Shown in pieces: positions 45,279 through 53,765 of a stretch of DNA of 64,000 nucleotides. The stretch covers positions 5,580,157 to 5,644,156 of the forward strand of contig NZ_ARVW01000001.1 in the NCBI RefSeq assembly GCF_000384315.1, read 5' to 3'. The stretch's first letter is position 1, and each line of letters begins with the position of its first letter. The stretch is from Amycolatopsis nigrescens CSC17Ta-90. Its GTDB lineage: Bacteria > Actinomycetota > Actinomycetes > Mycobacteriales > Pseudonocardiaceae. A program made the translations under genes and the position numbers. The notes below the pieces were generated by a model. The model worked only from the letters and a program-made list of their open reading frames with translations, had not been told where the DNA came from and did no database searches.

Positions 45279-48200
45279 ATGTTCCGCAAGGTGCTAGTCG
45301 CCAACCGCGGCGAGATCGCGATCCGCGCGTTCCGCGCCGGCTATGAGCTCGGTGCCGGGACTGTGGCGGTGTTCCCGCACGAGGACCGAAACTCGTTGCA
45401 CCGGCTCAAGGCCGACGAGGCATACGAGATCGGCGAGCAGGGCCACCCGGTGCGGGCCTACCTGTCGGTCGAGGAGATCGTGCGGGCCGCGAAGAAGGCC
45501 GGCGCGGACGCGGTCTACCCCGGTTACGGCTTCCTTTCCGAGAACCCCGACCTGGCACTGGCCTGCGAGGAAGCGGGCATCACCTTCGTCGGGCCGAGCG
45601 CGCAGATCCTGGAACTGACCGGCAACAAGGCCCGCGCGGTCGCCGCGGCGAAGGCGGCGGGCGTACCGGTACTCGGCTCCTCGGAGCCGTCCAGCGACGT
45701 GGACGCGCTGGTCGAGGCGGCCGAAGAGGTCGGCTTCCCGGTGTTCGTCAAGGCGGTCGCCGGTGGTGGTGGCCGCGGCATGCGCCGGGTGGAGAACCGC
45801 GAGAGCCTGCGCGAGTCGATCGAAGCGGCCGCCCGCGAGGCGGAATCCGCCTTCGGTGACGCCACCGTCTTCCTGGAGAAGGCCGTGGTCAACCCGCGTC
45901 ACATCGAGGTGCAGATCCTCGCCGACGGTGAAGGCAACGTGATCCATCTCTACGAGCGCGACTGCTCGGTGCAGCGGCGGCACCAGAAGGTGGTCGAGCT
46001 GGCCCCGGCGCCGAACCTGGACCCCGAGCTGCGGGACCGGATCTGCGCGGACGCGGTCGCCTTCGCGCGCAAGATCGGCTACCGCAACGCCGGCACCGTG
46101 GAGTTCCTGGTCGACGTCGACGGCAACCACGTGTTCATCGAGATGAACCCGCGGATCCAGGTGGAGCACACGGTGACCGAAGAGGTGACCGATGTGGACC
46201 TGGTGCAGTCGCAGCTGCGGATCGCGGCCGGGCAGACGCTGCCCGAGCTCGGCCTGACCCAGGACCGGATCTATTTGCGCGGTGCGGCGCTGCAGTGCCG
46301 CATCACCACCGAGGATCCGGCCAACGGCTTCCGCCCGGACACCGGCATGATCAGCGCCTACCGCTCGCCGGGCGGCTCCGGGGTCCGCCTCGACGGCGGC
46401 ACCGCCTTCTCCGGCACCGAGATCAGCGCGCACTTCGACTCGCTGCTGGTCAAGCTGACCTGCCGCGGCCGCGACCTGGAGACCGCGGTCGGCCGCGCCC
46501 GGCGCGCGGTCGCCGAGTTCCGGATCCGCGGGGTGGCCACCAACATCCCGTTCCTGCAGGCGGTGCTGGACGACGAGGACTTCCGGGCGGGCAGGGTGAC
46601 CACCTCGTTCATCGAGGAGCGCCCGCACCTGCTGACCGCCAGGCACTCCGCGGACCGCGGCACCCGACTGCTCACCTATCTGGCCGACACCACGGTGAAC
46701 AAGCCGCACGGCGAGCGGCCCCGGCTGATCAGCCCGCTGGAGAAGCTGCCGAAGCTGCCCGAAGGCGCTCCGCCCGCCGGCAGCAAGCAGAAGCTCACCG
46801 AGCTCGGCCCGGAGGGGTTCGCCCGCTGGCTGCGGGAGTCGCCGACCCTCGCGGTCACCGACACCACGTTCCGCGACGCGCACCAGTCGCTGCTGGCCAC
46901 CAGGGTCCGCACCAAGGACCTGCTGGCGGTGGCGCCGGTGGTCGCGCGCACCGCGTCCGAGCTGTTCTCGCTGGAGTGCTGGGGCGGCGCGACCTACGAC
47001 GTGGCGCTGCGCTTCCTCGCCGAGGATCCGTGGGAGCGGCTGGCCGCGCTGCGCGAGGCGGTGCCGAACATCTGCCTGCAGATGCTGCTGCGCGGCCGGA
47101 ACACGGTGGGCTACACGCCCTACCCGACCGAGGTGACCAGTGCCTTCGTCGAGGAGGCCACCGCCACCGGGATCGACATCTTCCGGATCTTCGACGCGCT
47201 CAACGACGTGGAGCAGATGCGCCCCGCGATCGAGGCGGTGCGGGAGACCGGTTCCGCGGTGGCCGAGGTGGCGCTCTGCTACACCTCGGACCTCTCGGAC
47301 CCGGCCGAGAAGCTGTACACATTGGACTACTACCTGAAGCTGGCCGAGCAGATCGTCGGTGCCGGGGCCCATGTGCTGGCCATCAAGGACATGGCCGGAC
47401 TGCTGCGCGCGCCGGCCGCGGTCCGGCTGGTCACCGCGCTGCGCAAGGAGTTCGACCTGCCGGTGCACATCCACACGCACGACACCCCCGGCGGTCAGCT
47501 GGCCACCTACATGGCGGCGGTGCGGGCCGGGGCGGACGCGGTGGACGGGGCGGTCGCGTCCATGTCCGGCACCACCTCGCAGCCCTCGCTGTCCGCGATC
47601 GTGGCCGCCACCGACTACTCGGACCGGCCGACCGGGCTCGACCTGGGGGCCATCGGCGACCTGGAGCCGTACTGGGAGATCGTGCGCAAGATCTACGCGC
47701 CGTTCGAAGCCGGCCTTGCCTCACCGACCGGGCGCGTCTACCACCACGAGATCCCCGGTGGTCAGCTGTCCAACCTGCGTACACAGGCGATCGCGCTCGG
47801 CCTCGGCGACCGGTTCACCGACATCGAGGCGATGTACGCCGCGGCGGACAAGATCCTCGGCCATCTTGTCAAGGTCACCCCTTCGTCCAAAGTGGTCGGT
47901 GACCTGGCGCTGCACCTGGTCGGCGCCGGGGTCTCCCCGGAGGAGTTCGAGGCGGAGCCCAACAGGTTCGACATCCCGGACTCGGTGATCGGCTTCCTGC
48001 GCGGCGACCTCGGCGACCCGCCCGGCGGCTGGCCGGAGCCGTTCCGCAGCAGGGCGCTGCAGGGCAGGGCCGATCCGAAGCCGGTGCAGGAACTGTCCGA
48101 AGAGGACAGGAACGCGCTGGCCGATGACCGGCGCGGCGCGCTCAACCGGCTGCTGTTCCCCGGGCCGACGAAGGAGTTCGAGACGCACCGGGAGACCTAC

Positions 48201-48653
48201 GGCGACACCAGTGTGCTGCCCAGCAAGGACTTCTTCTACGGCCTGCGCCCCGGCGAGGAGTACCAGGTCGATCTGGAGCCCGGCGTCCGGCTGCTGATCG
48301 AGCTCGAGGCCATCGGCGAGGCCGACGAGCGCGGTATGCGCACGGTGATGTCCAGCCTGAACGGCCAGCTGCGGCCGATCCAGGTGCGCGACACCTCCAT
48401 CGCCTCGGACATCCCCAGCACCGAGAAGGCGGACAAGGCCAACCCGAAGCAGGTCGCCGCGCCGTTCGCCGGCGTGGTCACCCTGCAGGTCGGCGAGGGC
48501 GACGAGGTGTCCGCCGGTGCCACCGTGGCGACCATCGAGGCGATGAAGATGGAGGCCGCGATCACCGCGCCGGAGGGCGGCAAGGTGGGCAGGCTGGCCA
48601 TCACCTCCGTGCAGCAGGTGGAAGGCGGCGATCTGCTGCTCGTACTGGAGTGA
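45279..48653 (+). CDS. pyc: Pyruvate carboxylase
   Basis: This biotin enzyme makes oxaloacetate from pyruvate and bicarbonate (anaplerosis). It has 1124 residues, full single-chain form. Biotin carboxylase: MFRKVLVANRGEIAIR, AGGGGRGMRRVEN (ATP loop), FIEMNPRIQVEHTVTEEVT. Carboxyltransferase (residues about 530-800): TDTTFRDAHQSLLATRVRTKDLL, IKDMAGLL and HIHTHDTPGGQ. The biotinyl domain at the C-terminus has the biotinylated Lys in EAMKMEA. GGAAGGA lies upstream of ATG 45279. A strong hairpin follows. Monocistronic. Confidence 0.98.
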   Translation: MFRKVLVANRGEIAIRAFRAGYELGAGTVAVFPHEDRNSLHRLKADEAYEIGEQGHPVRAYLSVEEIVRAAKKAGADAVYPGYGFLSENPDLALACEEAGITFVGPSAQILELTGNKARAVAAAKAAGVPVLGSSEPSSDVDALVEAAEEVGFPVFVKAVAGGGGRGMRRVENRESLRESIEAAAREAESAFGDATVFLEKAVVNPRHIEVQILADGEGNVIHLYERDCSVQRRHQKVVELAPAPNLDPELRDRICADAVAFARKIGYRNAGTVEFLVDVDGNHVFIEMNPRIQVEHTVTEEVTDVDLVQSQLRIAAGQTLPELGLTQDRIYLRGAALQCRITTEDPANGFRPDTGMISAYRSPGGSGVRLDGGTAFSGTEISAHFDSLLVKLTCRGRDLETAVGRARRAVAEFRIRGVATNIPFLQAVLDDEDFRAGRVTTSFIEERPHLLTARHSADRGTRLLTYLADTTVNKPHGERPRLISPLEKLPKLPEGAPPAGSKQKLTELGPEGFARWLRESPTLAVTDTTFRDAHQSLLATRVRTKDLLAVAPVVARTASELFSLECWGGATYDVALRFLAEDPWERLAALREAVPNICLQMLLRGRNTVGYTPYPTEVTSAFVEEATATGIDIFRIFDALNDVEQMRPAIEAVRETGSAVAEVALCYTSDLSDPAEKLYTLDYYLKLAEQIVGAGAHVLAIKDMAGLLRAPAAVRLVTALRKEFDLPVHIHTHDTPGGQLATYMAAVRAGADAVDGAVASMSGTTSQPSLSAIVAATDYSDRPTGLDLGAIGDLEPYWEIVRKIYAPFEAGLASPTGRVYHHEIPGGQLSNLRTQAIALGLGDRFTDIEAMYAAADKILGHLVKVTPSSKVVGDLALHLVGAGVSPEEFEAEPNRFDIPDSVIGFLRGDLGDPPGGWPEPFRSRALQGRADPKPVQELSEEDRNALADDRRGALNRLLFPGPTKEFETHRETYGDTSVLPSKDFFYGLRPGEEYQVDLEPGVRLLIELEAIGEADERGMRTVMSSLNGQLRPIQVRDTSIASDIPSTEKADKANPKQVAAPFAGVVTLQVGEGDEVSAGATVATIEAMKMEAAITAPEGGKVGRLAITSVQQVEGGDLLLVLE

Positions 48654-48667
48654 CAACTTTCGCACTG

Positions 48668-48716
48668 ACCGGGGGACGCTTTTGGTGCGCAAGCTGCGCC
48701 GAAAGCGTCCCTCGGT
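48668..48716 (+). terminator. pyc terminator (hairpin repeat family D)
   Basis: Arms of 21 bases (48668-48688 and 48696-48716) pair with three G-U pairs around a 7-base loop; the core is GGGACGCTTT. Different sequence from families A-C but the same architecture. Confidence 0.85.
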
Positions 48717-48758
48717 GCTTATCGGGCGACGAAGGCGTCGTTCGGCGCCGGCAGACCC

Positions 48759-48764
48759 TAGGGT
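48759..48764 (+). promoter_or_regulatory. -10 box giving a probable leaderless cyclase transcript
   Basis: TAGGGT ends six bases before GTG 48771. Confidence 0.55.
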
Positions 48765-48770
48765 GACCAG

Positions 48771-50312
48771 GTGACGATGAAGCCCTATGGCTCGTGGTTG
48801 CTCGGTTCGGCGGACGAGCGCGACGAGGTACTGCGGATACGCGTGCAGGTGCTGCTGACCGGGTCGCTGGTGCTGGCCAACGTGATCGGCGCCGGGATCG
48901 TGGTCGCCCTGATCACCATGGTGATCCCGGGGCCCAGTGTGTTCGTGCCCGAGTTCGCGCTGATCAACTTCGTGGCGGTGCCGGGCTACGTGCTGCTGGC
49001 CTTGCTGGTCGGGATCTTCTGGGGCACCAGGCGGGCGGTGCGGACCCTGCGCTGGGCCTTCGACGACGATGACAGCCCGCCGACCGAGCAGGAGCGGCTG
49101 GCCACCCTCCGCGTGCCGTGGCGGCTGACCAGGATGCAGGCACTGCTGTGGTTCGTGGCGACCGTGCTGTTCTCCGTGCCGTATGCGCTGCGGTTGCCGG
49201 ACGCGGTCTTCAAGGTGGCCTTCACCGTCGGCTTCGCGGGCATTGTGGTGTGCGCCAACGCTTATCTGCTCAGCGAGTTCGCGTTGCGGCCGATCGCGGC
49301 CAGGGCGCTGTCCAGCGGCCCGTCGCTGGAACGGCGGCTGGTCTCCGCGCTGGGCCTGCGCATTCTGCTCGCCTGGGTGCTCGGTTCCGGGGTGCCGGTG
49401 GCCGGGCTGATGCTGGTGGCGATCTTCGCGCTGATCCGGGGCACCGTGTCGAGCACCCAGCTCTCCGTCACGATTCTGGCGCTCGGGCTGGCCACCCTGC
49501 TCTTCGGCTTCCTGGTGATGGTGTTCATGGTCCGGGCGACCACCGCGCCGGTGCGCACCGTGCGCGCGGCGCTGGCCAGGGTGCAGCGCGGCAGGCTGGA
49601 CACCGAGGTGGTGGTGTTCGACGGTACCGAGCTGGGGCTGCTGCAGTCCGGGTTCAACCGGATGGTCGAGGGCCTGCGGGAGCGGGAGCGGATCCGCGAC
49701 CTGTTCGGCAGGCACGTCGGGCACGAGGTGGTGCGGGAGGCGCTCTCGCGGCGGATCGAGCTCGGCGGCGAGCTGCGCGAGGTCGGCGTGCTGTTCGTGG
49801 ACGTGATCGGGTCGACCACGCTGGCCGCGACCAGGCCGCCGGCCGAGGTGGTGGACCTGCTCAACCGGTTCTTCGCGGTGGTGGTCGCCGAGGTGCACGC
49901 CTGCGGTGGCATGGTGAACAAGTTCGAGGGCGACGCCGCGCTGGCGGTGTTCGGCGCGCCGGCCGAGGTGGACGACCCGGCAGGGCGGGCGCTGGCGGCG
50001 GCGCGCGCGATGGGACGGCGGCTGGCCGAAGAGGTGACCGAATGCGAGGCCGGGGTCGGCGTGTCCTTCGGGGCCACCGTTGCCGGGAACATCGGCGCGG
50101 AGAGCCGGTTCGAGTACACCGTGATCGGTGACCCGGTGAACGAGGCCGCGCGGCTGACCGAGCTGTCCAAGTCGGTGCCCGGCCGGGTGGTCGCTTCGAT
50201 GCGCGCGGTGGAGCAGGCGGATGCCGCGGAGGCGGACCGGTGGCGCGGCACCGAGGAGACGGTCCTGCGCGGGCGTACCGAACCGACCCGGCTGGCGGTG
50301 CCGTCGTGCTGA
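48771..50312 (+). CDS. Membrane class III adenylate cyclase with HAMP domain
   Basis: A 513-residue cyclase. About six transmembrane helices occupy residues 30-260, a HAMP region follows (VRATTAPVRTVRAALARVQRGRLDTEVVVFDGTELGLLQSGFNRMVEGLRERERIR), and the catalytic domain is C-terminal. LFVDVIGSTTLA and NKFEGDAALAVFG hold the two metal Asp and the adenine-selecting Lys; IGDPVNEAARLTELSK holds the second base-contact Asp and the transition-state Asn/Arg pair, so it should be active on ATP. It resembles the mycobacterial Rv1318c-Rv1320c group. GTG 48771 appears leaderless; ATG 48777 is possible. It overlaps the arginase-family gene by seven bases. Confidence 0.93.
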   Translation: MTMKPYGSWLLGSADERDEVLRIRVQVLLTGSLVLANVIGAGIVVALITMVIPGPSVFVPEFALINFVAVPGYVLLALLVGIFWGTRRAVRTLRWAFDDDDSPPTEQERLATLRVPWRLTRMQALLWFVATVLFSVPYALRLPDAVFKVAFTVGFAGIVVCANAYLLSEFALRPIAARALSSGPSLERRLVSALGLRILLAWVLGSGVPVAGLMLVAIFALIRGTVSSTQLSVTILALGLATLLFGFLVMVFMVRATTAPVRTVRAALARVQRGRLDTEVVVFDGTELGLLQSGFNRMVEGLRERERIRDLFGRHVGHEVVREALSRRIELGGELREVGVLFVDVIGSTTLAATRPPAEVVDLLNRFFAVVVAEVHACGGMVNKFEGDAALAVFGAPAEVDDPAGRALAAARAMGRRLAEEVTECEAGVGVSFGATVAGNIGAESRFEYTVIGDPVNEAARLTELSKSVPGRVVASMRAVEQADAAEADRWRGTEETVLRGRTEPTRLAVPSC

Positions 50313-51142
50313 TCAACGCCGTGCCGCAGCGCCTCGGCGCGCTGAGCCCGCGGGCGGGCGAACTGCCGGACGGTTGCCGTGCGCTGGCCGCGCTGGCGTC
50401 GGAGGTGCTCGGGGAGCCGGTGCACGAGGTGGCCACCGGTGCCACCGGATCCTCCACTGTGGACGGTGTGGCGAACAGGGCGGCGCTGGTGCGGGACCGG
50501 GCCGCGCAGCTGAGCGCGCTGGAGGCGCCGGGCGGCCCGGTGCTGACCATCGGCGGCGACTGCGGGGTGGAGCTGGTGCCGCTCGGGGTGGCCAGGTACC
50601 GCCACGGGGACGGCCTCGGCGCCGTCTGGTTCGACGCGCACCCGGACCTGAACACCGCGGCCACCTCACCGTCCGGCGCGTTCCACGGCATGGTGCTGCG
50701 CTCCCTGTTCGGCGAGGGGGACGCCGAGTTCGCGGCCGCCCCGGCACTGGCGCCAGGGCGCGCGGTGCTGGTCGGCACCCGTTCCTTCGACCCGGCCGAA
50801 CGCGCCGCGGTGGACGCCGGGCTGGCCGGGCACGTACCGGTGGCGGACGCGGCTGATCCGGGCCGGATCGTCGACGGAGTCCGCGAAAGCGGGGCGGACA
50901 AGCTTTATCTGCATCTCGATCTCGACGTGCTCGATCCGGCCGAGTTCGGCGGGCTGAACTATCCGGAGCCGGGTGGAATGACCATCGCGGAACTGCTCGC
51001 CGCGCTGGACGCGCTTTCCGGTTTCGAGATCGTCGGCGCCGGGATCACCGAATGCGTGGCCACCGGCCGTGCCGAGCTTTCCGCGCTGGTGCCGGTGCTG
51101 GAGGTACTGGGTGGGCTGATCGGCGGCCACCCGCGGGGGTGA
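50306..51142 (+). CDS. Arginase/ureohydrolase-family protein
   Basis: A 278-residue protein. AVWFDAHPDLNTA and LYLHLDLDVLDPAEF carry Mn-ligand Asp and His residues of the ureohydrolase fold. The usual first ligand motif GGDHS reads GGDCGVEL, so a Cys replaces the His ligand. GTG 50306 overlaps the cyclase stop, suggesting translational coupling with a signalling enzyme. The substrate (arginine, agmatine, formiminoglutamate or other guanidino compound) is unknown and the altered site makes activity uncertain. Confidence 0.83.
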   Translation: MLINAVPQRLGALSPRAGELPDGCRALAALASEVLGEPVHEVATGATGSSTVDGVANRAALVRDRAAQLSALEAPGGPVLTIGGDCGVELVPLGVARYRHGDGLGAVWFDAHPDLNTAATSPSGAFHGMVLRSLFGEGDAEFAAAPALAPGRAVLVGTRSFDPAERAAVDAGLAGHVPVADAADPGRIVDGVRESGADKLYLHLDLDVLDPAEFGGLNYPEPGGMTIAELLAALDALSGFEIVGAGITECVATGRAELSALVPVLEVLGGLIGGHPRG

Positions 51143-51377
51143 GCCCGAACAGCGCATCGGTGAGTGGTTTTCCGGCCACCGCGCGGCCGATTGTCAGCAT
51201 GGTGCAGCACCGTGCCGTTTCTTTGTCACGGCTGCGACAAGAAATCGGTGTGCCTTCGTCTCGGTGACACGTTCGAGGCTAGTTTTCCGATGTGTCGGGT
51301 GTCACCCCGCGATGCTGCGGGGTGGGGTCATTTCCGCCTGGGGCGGAGGTGGTCCCAGGCGGAGCAAAGGAGCTGCG
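51143..51377 (+). other. Structured leader upstream of the PucR-type gene
   Basis: No gene is seen in these 235 bases. Two perfect inverted repeats occur: CACCCCGC (51303-51310) with GCGGGGTG (51317-51324), and TCCGCCTGGG (51333-51342) with CCCAGGCGGA (51354-51363). The second ends just before AAAGGAG, the ribosome site of the gene at 51378. Confidence 0.55.
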
Positions 51378-52613
51378 ATGACGGCCGAGCGCGGACTTGA
51401 CGGCGTGCTGACTCCGGTGGCCCTTCCGCGGCGGCTGGCCGACATCCTGCGGCCGGAGCTGGCCAGCCTGGCCGCCGAGATCGTGGAGGAGATCCGCGCG
51501 ACCATTCCCGCCTACGCGCGGCCGCTGGAAGGTCCCTACGGCAAGGCGATCCGGGCCGGGGTGGAGTACGCGATCACCCTGTTCGTCGAACAGATCGCCG
51601 ATCCCACCGTCTCCAAGGAGGAGTCGCACGACGTGCACCACCGGCTCGGCCAGAACGAGATGCGGGCCGGCCGGAGCCTGGACACCCTGCAGGCCGCCTA
51701 CCGGGTCGGCGCCAGGGTCTCCTGGCGGCGGATCATGCGGGTGGGCAGGCGCAGCGGGTTCTCCTCGGCGGTGATGTCCCAGCTGGCCGACGCGATGCTG
51801 GCGTTCATGGACGAGCTGGCTTCGGTCGCGCTGGACGGCTATCTGGAGGCCAAGGCGAGCACCGCGGGCGCGCTGGAAACCTGGCGGCGGCGGTTGCTCC
51901 AGCTGATCCTGGAGACCCCGCCCGCGCCGAGGAAGGCGATCGACGAGCTGGCCCAGCTGACCGGCTGGGCGCTCCCGGCCGAAGTGGTGCTGATCGCGGT
52001 CCGGCCGCTGTCCGGCGCCGGGCCGCGGCGCGGGCATTCGCTGCTGGGCACCGAGGTGCTGGCCGAACTCGACGGCGCCGAGCCGCATCTGCTGGTGCCC
52101 GGCGAGACGAGCGGTTCCCGGCTGGCCACCGTGGGGGCCACCATGCCGGACTGCCGGCTGGCGATCGGCCCTGCCGTGCCGCCGGAGGCCGCCGCGGACT
52201 CCCTGCGCTGGGCCCGCCGGGCGCTGGTGCTGGCCGATCGCGGGGTGCTGCCGGGGCGGCGGGTGCTGCGCTGCGACGAGCACCTGGCCACGCTGCTGCT
52301 GCACGCCGACGACGGCTTGGTGGACCGGTTGCGCCAGCGCGTGTTCGCGCCGCTGGCCGAGCTCACCGCGAAACAGCGGGACCGGCTGATCGAGACCTTG
52401 CGTGCCTGGCTGGACGCGCAGGGCAGCGTGCTGGACGTGGCCGCCGGCCTGAAGGTGCACCCGCAGACCGTGCGGTACCGGATGCGGCAGCTGCAGGCGG
52501 CCTTCGGCGACCGGCTGGACGACCCGGTGCTGCGCTTCGAGATGGAACTCGTGCTGCGCACGGAGTCCCGCGGAACCGTCCTGCTCGGCAACTTCCCCGA
52601 CCTTTGTCCGTGA
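51378..52613 (+). CDS. PucR/CdaR-type transcriptional regulator
   Basis: A 411-residue protein. The N-terminal part (to about residue 170) is all helical and contains YAITLFVEQIADPTVSKEESHDVHHRLGQNEMRAGRSLDTLQAAYRVGARVSWRR. The C-terminus has the PucR helix-turn-helix: LIETLRAWLDAQGSVLDVAAGLKVHPQTVRYRMRQLQAAFGDRLDDPVLRFEMELVLR. Such proteins act in nitrogen or secondary metabolism; the ligand is not known. ATG 51378 has AAAGGAG. The last three residues and the stop are encoded by the hairpin repeat. Confidence 0.9.
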   Translation: MTAERGLDGVLTPVALPRRLADILRPELASLAAEIVEEIRATIPAYARPLEGPYGKAIRAGVEYAITLFVEQIADPTVSKEESHDVHHRLGQNEMRAGRSLDTLQAAYRVGARVSWRRIMRVGRRSGFSSAVMSQLADAMLAFMDELASVALDGYLEAKASTAGALETWRRRLLQLILETPPAPRKAIDELAQLTGWALPAEVVLIAVRPLSGAGPRRGHSLLGTEVLAELDGAEPHLLVPGETSGSRLATVGATMPDCRLAIGPAVPPEAAADSLRWARRALVLADRGVLPGRRVLRCDEHLATLLLHADDGLVDRLRQRVFAPLAELTAKQRDRLIETLRAWLDAQGSVLDVAAGLKVHPQTVRYRMRQLQAAFGDRLDDPVLRFEMELVLRTESRGTVLLGNFPDLCP

Positions 52614-52660
52614 AGGGCACCTTCCCTACCTTGAAGGTAGGCAAGGTGCCCTTCACGGAC
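52606..52660. repeat. Dispersed hairpin repeat, family A (copy 5), bidirectional terminator
   Basis: Arms of 25 bases (52606-52630 and 52636-52660) pair with one C-C mismatch; loop TTGAA. The variant core is AAGGGCACCTT. The PucR gene TGA (52611-52613) lies inside the left arm. It separates this gene from the convergent mce operon. Confidence 0.9.
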
Positions 52661-52680
52661 GAACGGTGTGAGGCCGGGGG

Positions 52681-53199
52681 CTAGCGGGGGACGAGGGTGG
52701 TGATGACCCAGCGGTCGTCCTGGTGGTGTGCGGTGACCGAGAGCTGGGACGCGGCCGCGTTGGTGGTGTTGTCCGACGCGCGCACGGCGGACTGGTCGAG
52801 GAAGACGAGCAGTTGGGCGTCGTCCCCGGTCAGCGACTGCACGGCCGAGTTGACCACCCGCGTGGTGAGCACGAGTTTCTGTTGCGGCGCAAGGGTTCGC
52901 ACCTGGGCGAAGAGCTGGTTGTAGGTGTTCAGCGCATCGCCGCGCAGTGCTTCCGCGGCCGCCTTCTCGGTGACCTCGGTCTTGTCGAAGGAGTACGAGA
53001 AGATCTTGTTCAGCGAGTTCGTGACCGACGCGCTGACCTCCGCGGTGCGGGCGGCGTCGAGTTGCGCGCGGTTGTCGGAGCCTTCGAAGGAGCCGGCGGC
53101 GTTCGCCTCGACGGCGAACCAGGTGCCGAGCCCGGCGAGCAGCACGGCGAGGCCGAGGAGCAGGGCGGGCAGCTTTTCCCGGGTCGGTGCGCGCATCAT
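52681..53199 (-). CDS. Mce-associated membrane protein (distal)
   Basis: A 172-residue protein with an N-terminal transmembrane helix (LPALLLGLAVLLAGLGTWFAVEA) and an extracytoplasmic NTF2-like domain. Features include SASVTNSLNKIFSYSFDKTEVTEKAAAEAL and QLSVTAHHQDDRWVITTLVPR. This is the Mas pattern found at the end of mce operons, thought to aid assembly of the transporter in the envelope. ATG 53199 overlaps the upstream stop (ATGA). It is the last gene of the operon. Confidence 0.88.
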   Translation of the reverse strand: MMRAPTREKLPALLLGLAVLLAGLGTWFAVEANAAGSFEGSDNRAQLDAARTAEVSASVTNSLNKIFSYSFDKTEVTEKAAAEALRGDALNTYNQLFAQVRTLAPQQKLVLTTRVVNSAVQSLTGDDAQLLVFLDQSAVRASDNTTNAAASQLSVTAHHQDDRWVITTLVPR

Positions 53200-53765
53200 G
53201 CCCCCATCGGAACCTGGTCGAGTGCGCTCAGCTTCCAGCCGCCGTCGGTCCGGGTGAGCCCGGCCGCGAACCGGTTGCGCTTGGTGGTGGGCGCGGCGCC
53301 TTCCTTGGCGAGGGTGATCTCCACCGACGCCAGCATCTTCGCGGTACCGGCACGCGTGTCCAGCTCGCTGATCGCGGCGTCCAGCACCTTCCCGGTGGCC
53401 ACCGTGCCGCCCTGCGCCAAGGTTTTCCTGGTGTTCTCGTCGGTGGCGGCGAGCCTGTCCCGCAGCGCGCCGGTGGAGGAGTCCACCCAGCGCGCGATGC
53501 CCTGGTCGACCTGGTGGTAGTCCAGGCTGCTCAGCTCGGCGACCTGGGTCCGCCCGGCGTCGAGCACTTCACCGCGGGTCCTGGCGTAGCCGAGCGCATC
53601 GTCGTTCGCGGCGCGCAGCCAGGAAACCCCGAACCAGCAGGCGAAGGCCGCGGTGGCCGCGACCAGCGCGATCGACAGTCCGAGCAAGCGTTTGCGCCGC
53701 CGTGGGGGCTCTTCGGCGGCAGTGTCCTCGACGGCGACTTCTTCTTCCGTCACTTCGGTAGCCAC
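53196..53765 (-). CDS. Mce-associated membrane protein (proximal)
   Basis: A 189-residue protein. An acidic then Arg/Lys-rich cytoplasmic start (EEPPRRRKRLLG) precedes one transmembrane helix (LSIALVAATAAFACWFGVSWL) and an extracytoplasmic domain with LSSLDYHQVDQGIARWVDSSTGALRDRL, the Mas signature region. GTG 53765 lies behind GGAGGAG and overlaps mceF by 16 bases. It is paired with the downstream homologue of the same architecture. Confidence 0.88.
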   Translation of the reverse strand: MATEVTEEEVAVEDTAAEEPPRRRKRLLGLSIALVAATAAFACWFGVSWLRAANDDALGYARTRGEVLDAGRTQVAELSSLDYHQVDQGIARWVDSSTGALRDRLAATDENTRKTLAQGGTVATGKVLDAAISELDTRAGTAKMLASVEITLAKEGAAPTTKRNRFAAGLTRTDGGWKLSALDQVPMGA

